Shown: positions 6,564 to 10,121 of the stretch, one piece after another
How positions within the stretch are numbered: the first letter of the stretch is position 1
Layout of the letters: each line of letters opens with the position of its first letter
Origin: Bacilli bacterium
Lineage (GTDB): Bacteria; Bacillota_I; Bacilli_A; RFN20; CAG-826
Assembly: GCA_017619815.1 (NCBI GenBank)
Contig: JAFZRR010000054.1
Coordinates: 1-10,121 of the forward strand
Direction of reading: 5' to 3'
DNA length: 10,121 nt
Position numbers and translations under genes: made by a program
The notes under the pieces: generated by a model
The model's input: only the letters and a program-made list of their open reading frames with translations
What the model was told of the DNA's origin: nothing
Database searches by the model: none

Positions 6564-7410
6564 AAAAATTAAAATCATTTCGCTTATAACTATGTTAACG
6601 CTATCTATTGGCGCGTCTTTCTCCATTGCCTACGCATCATGGGAATTTAATAAATCTGATAACGCCAGTGAAGTATCAAATGTCGGTGTTACCAATTGGG
6701 GTTTCGCACCAATCGATAGTGGAAACACAATCATCGTTGATGAAAATGGTAATGTCACAATCAAAGACGAAGATGGAAATGTTGTTCCTGCTGAAGCAGA
6801 AGTTACATATCCAGATGGAACCACAGTTAACACAAATGGTGGAACTGTTGAAATTGATATTGGTACAAACGAAAATGGTGATCTTGTTGTTACCGACTAT
6901 GTCGCAACAGATATTAATGGTAATTCAACTTGGAGCAGTGGTAGCTCATCAGTATCATTCCCAGAAACCATTATTATCAATGGACAAGAATATCCTGTTG
7001 TTTCTATTAATACTCCTGTTTCAATTTCTGCAAGCAATGGTGTTATTTGGGCAAACAATTCTTGTTCAATCACAGTACCAGAAGGCTACGTATCTATTTG
7101 CGATGATGCATTCCAAAACGTTAATGCTTCAACCGGTTTCTTAAGCGGAAGCACAACATTTACATATTCATTACCAGCTTCGTTAGAGTATCTTGGCAAC
7201 CACGCAATTAAGATGAATGTTGCCGGTGGATCTGTAGTTGTTAATTATGCAGGCACGAAGGCGCAGTTCCAAGCGCTCGCAAGTGCATCCGCTAGTGCAT
7301 ATACAGGTGGAGGCACGTATTGCTTCTTTACCGCAGCGAACAACAATACATGTACAGTCACATGTAGCGATGGATCGTTAACTTGTAGACAAAATGGAAC
7401 TATTTCTTAA
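6553..7410 (+). CDS. Exported WEFN-motif protein with BspA-like (LRR_5) region
   Basis: This is a 285-aa exported protein. The signal peptide covers residues 1-28, ending AYA|S, followed by SWEFNKSDNASEVSNVGVT, closely matching the same place in the 5119 product. Residues about 58-120 are Asp/Asn/Gly-rich with DENGNVT and DEDGNVV units that could bind calcium. Residues about 144-276 resemble BspA-type leucine-rich repeats (LRR_5): ITVPEGYVSICDDAF, SLPASLEYLGNHAI, NYAGTKAQFQAL and TVTCSDGSL are typical elements. Such repeats usually mediate adhesion or protein contacts. Six cysteines (171, 183, 257, 267, 271, 278) are unusual for an exported Firmicutes protein and may form disulfides. The start overlaps the peptidase gene by 11 bases, with AAGAAGAAAG just upstream, so translation is probably coupled. 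It is the last gene of the operon. Confidence 0.82.
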   Translation: MANRKIKIISLITMLTLSIGASFSIAYASWEFNKSDNASEVSNVGVTNWGFAPIDSGNTIIVDENGNVTIKDEDGNVVPAEAEVTYPDGTTVNTNGGTVEIDIGTNENGDLVVTDYVATDINGNSTWSSGSSSVSFPETIIINGQEYPVVSINTPVSISASNGVIWANNSCSITVPEGYVSICDDAFQNVNASTGFLSGSTTFTYSLPASLEYLGNHAIKMNVAGGSVVVNYAGTKAQFQALASASASAYTGGGTYCFFTAANNNTCTVTCSDGSLTCRQNGTIS

Positions 7411-7445
7411 ACAAAAATATCTCCAATAATCACGAAAAATTAAAT

Positions 7446-7470
7446 AGCACCCCAAAAAGGTGCTTTTTTT
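7446..7470 (+). terminator. Intrinsic terminator of the WEFN/SipW operon
   Basis: A 6-bp stem AGCACC (7446-7451) / GGTGCT (7459-7464) with a 7-base loop is followed by a run of T's ending at 7470. It lies 35 bases after the stop at 7410 and closes the three-gene unit. Confidence 0.85.
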
Positions 7471-7509
7471 GATGAAAAATATTCAACAAAATGATTTTTA
7501 AGTAACTTC

Positions 7510-7526
7510 TACACGTGTACGCGTAT
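7510..7526. repeat. Overlapping palindromes TACACGTGTA and TACGCGTA
   Basis: Two perfect palindromes, TACACGTGTA (7510-7519) and TACGCGTA (7518-7525), share the central TA. Together they make a 17-base perfectly alternating purine-pyrimidine run, 7510-7526. The site lies about 20 bases upstream of the predicted -35 of the next gene, a plausible place for a regulator. A related GTACGCG occurs at 4854-4860. Confidence 0.45.
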
Positions 7527-7544
7527 TATTTTTTACTTTAAATA

Positions 7545-7578
7545 TTGCGCGTGTGTGCAACGTGTGATAAATTATATA
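7545..7578 (+). promoter_or_regulatory. Promoter of the multidomain surface protein gene
   Basis: TTGCGC at 7545-7550 is followed after 17 bases by an extended -10, TGaTAAATT (hexamer 7568-7573), or after 22 bases by TATATA (7573-7578). The spacer GTGTGTGCAACGTGTGA is GC-rich and mostly alternating. The layout closely follows that of the promoter at 5002-5035. The predicted start is about 7580, just before the leader hairpin. Confidence 0.5.
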
Positions 7579-7582
7579 CAAC

Positions 7583-7609
7583 CGGGAGTGTTTCCCGTTC
7601 AAAAACACT
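7583..7609 (+). promoter_or_regulatory. 5' leader with two competing hairpins
   Basis: CGGGA (7583-7587) / TCCCG (7593-7597) forms a 5-bp GC-rich hairpin. AGTGTTT (7587-7593) / AAACACT (7603-7609) forms a 7-bp hairpin that uses the same bases, so only one can form at a time. Both lie upstream of the ribosome binding site at 7627-7632 and neither covers it. A terminal protecting hairpin is the simpler reading; a switch is possible but unproven. Confidence 0.4.
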
Positions 7610-7626
7610 AATTAATTGTTAGTAGA

Positions 7627-7632
7627 AAGGAG
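7627..7632 (+). promoter_or_regulatory. RBS deciding the start at 7643
   Basis: AAGGAG is followed after 10 bases by the ATG at 7643, which begins MTKLMS and a signal peptide. A TTG at 7616 in the same frame would place this site inside the gene, so it is not used. Confidence 0.85.
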
Positions 7633-7642
7633 AACAGCTCAT

Positions 7643-9814
7643 ATGACAAAATTAATGTCCATTATCGTTGGTGGTGCGTTAGGTTTAACTTTAGCAGCAT
7701 CAGTTGGCGCAGGTATCGCTGTTGGTAGTAATAGAGAATTTAATGAAGCACAAGCCGTATCTTCTTTCACGTGGGATCTTTCAAAGAACTCTTATAACAG
7801 TAGCAGCACTAGTTCAAAAATCACTTGGTCTAACAGTTATGCAAAAATGACTTCTGAGCAAAACGTTTCAAAAACAAAAGCAAACAATTATATTCCAGCA
7901 AGTGGAAATTCTTATACCAAGACACGTATGTATAATGGCTTTAAGTTTACTCTTTCCTCAACTGCCAATTATGTTGTTACTAAAGCCGTTTTCACAACTG
8001 AAAACAATTCTTATTCAACCGCTTTTAAGGGTTGCACATGGACCAACGCTACCGTTACTTCAAGCGGGACAACAGTTACAGTTACTGCAACAGATAGCGC
8101 TCAGCCAATTTATGCTTTGATCAACGCAACAATTTCGCTAACTAAAGTCGTCGTTACTTATGACAATCCATCTTCTGGTTTTGTCAAACTAGATAAAAGC
8201 CCAGTGTATGTAAATACAGATGGCGATGGTGTTACTGTTACAGCCACACCAAAGAACATAAGTTCTCCAACATACTCTTGGACTACTTCAAATTCTAATA
8301 TCACTTTAGAAAATGCAACTTCTCAAACAGTTACAATTAAATCAAGTTCTTCAACAGCAGGCAGCGCAACCGTTACTTTAACAGTCGGAAGTATTACTAA
8401 AACAATTGCAGTTAATATCATTGCTCCATATACAGTTGCTGAAGCAATGTCTGAAATTGATACCAATACCTATTCAGAAAACAAATATGTAAGTGGTACT
8501 ATTTGCCAAATCGATTCATACAACTCTACTTATAAGAGTATTACATACTGGATTAGTGATGATGGAACCACAACCACAAAGATGCAAATCTATAGTGGTA
8601 AAGGTTTAAACAATGCTGATTTCTCAAGTATGTCTGATATTGTTGTTGGTGCTCAAGTTACAGTATTTGGAAACATTAAAAAATATAACAGTACTTATGA
8701 AGTTGATTTAAATAACTTCCAAACAAAGTATTTCTTGAAAACTGTTACTGGCATTTCTATCTCTGGAAGTTTAACTAATACGTTGTATTCCGATGGTGGT
8801 CGTTGGAATCCTGCTGGTTTAACAGTTACAGCGACACATAACGACAACACAACACTTGATGTTACAACCGGTGTTACATGGAGTTACAATCCAGCCGCTC
8901 CTGCATCAGGAGTTACATCCGTGGTTGTTACCGCAACATACGAAGGATTCACAGCATCCAGTTCAGCACAAAGTGTTACTGTTGCTACAACTCCATATAT
9001 CAATGGAACAGCTTATAAAATGTTCTTCTACAACACAGTTAAAGAAAGTAATTATTATTTCACAGGTTCTATGGGAACCGGAAATCAACAATATTACGGC
9101 ACAACAAGCACAACAAAATCCGAAGGTGTTGACGTTTTCTTTGAAAATCACACTGGTGGTGGCCAAAATATTTACTTCATGAATGGAACAACAAAGAATT
9201 ACTTCTCTGTTGTTGAAAGTTCTAGTTCTGGATCAACTCACTACAACTTCAACTTTGCTGCATCTGTTCCAACCAATCCTTGGTTATATAACGGAAACAC
9301 AATGGTTTATGAAGTGAATGGTGTTGACTATACTTTGGGCACAAAAGATTCATTTACAACATTTGATGCCTTTGTCGCAACACTCACTTCACAATATGCT
9401 GTTCAATTTGAAACCACTGACGCAATTACTGCTGAAGCATTTGCGACAAGTTTCTTAGCGAATATGACATGTGATGGAACGGGCGCAACTGCTCCAACAT
9501 ATGCTTCTGGATATTCCTGGGCTGACTTCCAAGTTTTATTCAATCAACTTGACAGCACTGAACAATCTTCATTACAAAGTGCAACCGCAAATGAAAACGG
9601 TACAACAGTGGAACAAGCGATGGCGAGATACGACTACGTCGTTGCTAAGTATAGTTATCACAATTTCATCAATCGTACCATTAGCAATTCTTCCAATAGA
9701 ATGATGGGTATTATTGATAACAATAGTGTGGTGCTTATTACTGTAGTTTTAGGTCTATTAACCGTTACATCATTCGCAGCATTCTACATGCTCAGAAAAA
9801 GAAAATTAGATTAA
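7643..9814 (+). CDS. Multidomain surface protein: Ig-like and OB-like modules, C-terminal membrane anchor
   Basis: This is a 723-aa exported protein. The signal peptide is followed by a possible cleavage after AQA (38). Inferred domains: an N-terminal Ser/Thr-rich beta module about 40-150 (FTWDLSKN ... KTRMYNGFKFTL); a Big_2-like Ig domain about 155-260; an OB-like module about 263-365 starting YTVAEAMSEI and including VSGTICQIDSY and VVGAQVTVFGNIKKY; a second Ig-like domain about 368-448 starting VTGISISG; a beta-rich part about 451-560; and a C-terminal helical part about 590-690 with WADFQVLFNQLDSTEQSSLQ and EQAMARYDYVVAKY. A membrane helix about 695-716 ending in RKRKLD anchors it, so the bulk faces outside. 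There is no LPXTG motif and no catalytic motif. An adhesin or glycan-binding role is the best guess. It is monocistronic, with its own promoter and terminator. Confidence 0.83.
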   Translation: MTKLMSIIVGGALGLTLAASVGAGIAVGSNREFNEAQAVSSFTWDLSKNSYNSSSTSSKITWSNSYAKMTSEQNVSKTKANNYIPASGNSYTKTRMYNGFKFTLSSTANYVVTKAVFTTENNSYSTAFKGCTWTNATVTSSGTTVTVTATDSAQPIYALINATISLTKVVVTYDNPSSGFVKLDKSPVYVNTDGDGVTVTATPKNISSPTYSWTTSNSNITLENATSQTVTIKSSSSTAGSATVTLTVGSITKTIAVNIIAPYTVAEAMSEIDTNTYSENKYVSGTICQIDSYNSTYKSITYWISDDGTTTTKMQIYSGKGLNNADFSSMSDIVVGAQVTVFGNIKKYNSTYEVDLNNFQTKYFLKTVTGISISGSLTNTLYSDGGRWNPAGLTVTATHNDNTTLDVTTGVTWSYNPAAPASGVTSVVVTATYEGFTASSSAQSVTVATTPYINGTAYKMFFYNTVKESNYYFTGSMGTGNQQYYGTTSTTKSEGVDVFFENHTGGGQNIYFMNGTTKNYFSVVESSSSGSTHYNFNFAASVPTNPWLYNGNTMVYEVNGVDYTLGTKDSFTTFDAFVATLTSQYAVQFETTDAITAEAFATSFLANMTCDGTGATAPTYASGYSWADFQVLFNQLDSTEQSSLQSATANENGTTVEQAMARYDYVVAKYSYHNFINRTISNSSNRMMGIIDNNSVVLITVVLGLLTVTSFAAFYMLRKRKLD

Positions 9815-9819
9815 TTCCT

Positions 9820-9839
9820 GACATTTGATATCAAGTGTC
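9820..9839. repeat. 20-base near-perfect palindrome after the surface protein gene
   Basis: GACATTTGAT (9820-9829) is matched by ATCAAGTGTC (9830-9839), with nine Watson-Crick pairs and one G-T pair and no spacer. It begins 5 bases after the stop and precedes the terminator. A loopless dyad fits a dimeric DNA-binding protein site better than an RNA hairpin. Confidence 0.5.
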
Positions 9840-9855
9840 GTTTAGTAAAAGGGGG

Positions 9856-9897
9856 TAAAGCGTTCATACAAGCTCGTGTGGGCGCTTTAGTTTTTTT
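9856..9897 (+). terminator. Strong intrinsic terminator
   Basis: TAAAGCG (9856-9862) pairs with CGCTTTA (9883-9889). The stem continues inward through two G-U pairs and CATAC/GTGTG to a 6-base loop AAGCTC, giving 14 paired positions in all. After a single G come seven T's (9891-9897). It closes the surface protein gene and isolates it from the GH30 gene. Confidence 0.88.
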
Positions 9898-9914
9898 ATT
9901 GAGATTTCTATCGT

Positions 9915-9940
9915 CGCTTTTGAAAACGTTTTCCAAAACG
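9915..9940. promoter_or_regulatory. LacI/CcpA-type operator
   Basis: The core GAAAACGTTTTC (9922-9933) is a perfect palindrome with a central CG. The symmetry extends over 26 bases with only two mismatched pairs. TGAAAACGTTTTCC closely fits the catabolite-responsive element pattern and the general LacI-family operator. It overlaps the -35 box and spacer of the GH30 promoter, so binding would block RNA polymerase. A local sugar-responsive LacI-family repressor or CcpA are both possible. Confidence 0.75.
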
Positions 9941-9948
9941 CTTAAAAT
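9920..9948 (+). promoter_or_regulatory. Promoter of the GH30 gene
   Basis: TTGAAA (9920-9925) and TAAAAT (9943-9948) are separated by exactly 17 bases. Only 6 bases lie between the -10 box and the ATG at 9955, so transcription should start at or next to the A of the start codon. Confidence 0.65.
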
Positions 9949-9954
9949 AATGAT

Positions 9955-10121
9955 ATGAAAAAAGTGATATTCACCAACGCCAAACACATATTCGAAGAAG
10001 GAAATTGTTTTACTAATTCCGAACTAAGAGATGTGACTATTAAAGTTAATCCAAATATTAGATACCAAAAACATCTTGGTTTTGGTGGTGCTCTTACTGA
10101 TGCGGCATGTATCTCTTTTAA
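9955..10121 (+). CDS. GH30-family glycoside hydrolase (5' part only)
   Basis: Only the first 55 codons are present. The frame reads MKKVIFTNAKHIFEEGNCF and onward to IKVNPNIRYQKHLGFGGALTDAAC. The block RYQxxxGFGGALTDAA is the N-terminal signature of GH30 enzymes (glucosylceramidase, beta-1,6-glucanase, beta-xylosidase and relatives). The catalytic glutamates lie further downstream, outside the window, so the activity cannot be stated. There is no signal peptide, which points to a cytoplasmic enzyme acting on imported oligosaccharides. No ribosome binding site precedes the ATG, and the promoter geometry suggests a leaderless mRNA. The LacI/CcpA-type operator suggests control by sugar supply. 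An ATG at 9950 is stopped after two codons and is not used. Confidence 0.82.
   Translation, partial: MKKVIFTNAKHIFEEGNCFTNSELRDVTIKVNPNIRYQKHLGFGGALTDAACISF

Noticed and set aside
7730..7745. EFNE in the large surface protein as a third SipW-type substrate motif
   Set aside because: The Trp is missing, the rest of the shared motif is absent, and a conventional AQA cleavage site lies just after it.
7643..9814. Sortase (LPXTG) anchoring of the surface protein
   Set aside because: There is no LPXTG-like motif before the C-terminal hydrophobic segment; it looks like a plain membrane anchor.
1..10121. Mycoplasma-type code with UGA as Trp
   Set aside because: All genes read through with TGG as Trp and end in TAA or TAG; no in-frame TGA is needed to obtain complete proteins.

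Overview
The window is AT-rich and densely coded. It looks like a chromosomal segment from a low-GC Firmicutes or Mycoplasmatota-type bacterium, possibly an uncultured gut or animal-associated lineage. The pointers are AT-rich promoters, AGGAGG-type ribosome binding sites ahead of several genes, intrinsic terminators with U-tracts, and a SipW-like signal peptidase between two exported proteins. All complete reading frames use TGG for Trp and end in TAA or TAG, so the standard bacterial code applies and not the Mycoplasma UGA=Trp code. No rRNA, tRNA, transposase, CRISPR array or phage gene was seen.

Layout. (1) 1-2406, minus: a GH94-like glycoside phosphorylase, cut at its C-terminus by the window edge. 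(2) 2569-3393, plus: a PIG-L/LmbE-type deacetylase. It converges on (3) 3455-4810, minus: a secreted 451-aa protein of unknown function; a probably bidirectional terminator lies between them. (4) 4811-5118: a 308-base promoter region with GC-rich alternating purine-pyrimidine islands and a leader with a perfect 10-bp inverted repeat. (5) 5119-7410, plus: a three-gene operon of a small exported protein, a membrane signal peptidase of the SipW/ER type, and a second exported protein with a BspA-like repeat region. The two exported proteins differ in most of their length but share the same sequence at the predicted cleavage site ([AS]WEFNxSxNA...SNV). (6) 7643-9814, plus: a 723-aa multidomain surface protein with Ig-like and OB-like modules and a C-terminal membrane anchor, transcribed on its own. 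(7) 9955-10121, plus: the start of a GH30 glycoside hydrolase, apparently leaderless, with a LacI/CcpA-type operator over its -35 box.

How it fits together. The operon at 5119-7410 resembles the logic of Bacillus subtilis tapA-sipW-tasA: a dedicated signal peptidase encoded beside its probable substrates, which would be exported to form a surface layer, fibre or matrix. The large anchored protein and the 451-aa secreted protein would add to the same cell surface. The promoters of these three units share an unusual alternating purine-pyrimidine stretch just upstream of the -10 box, which suggests common control. The flanking GH94 and GH30 enzymes lack signal peptides and probably act on oligosaccharides in the cytoplasm. 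The most interesting material is the WEFN/SipW operon, the shared promoter architecture and the leaderless, operator-controlled GH30 gene.
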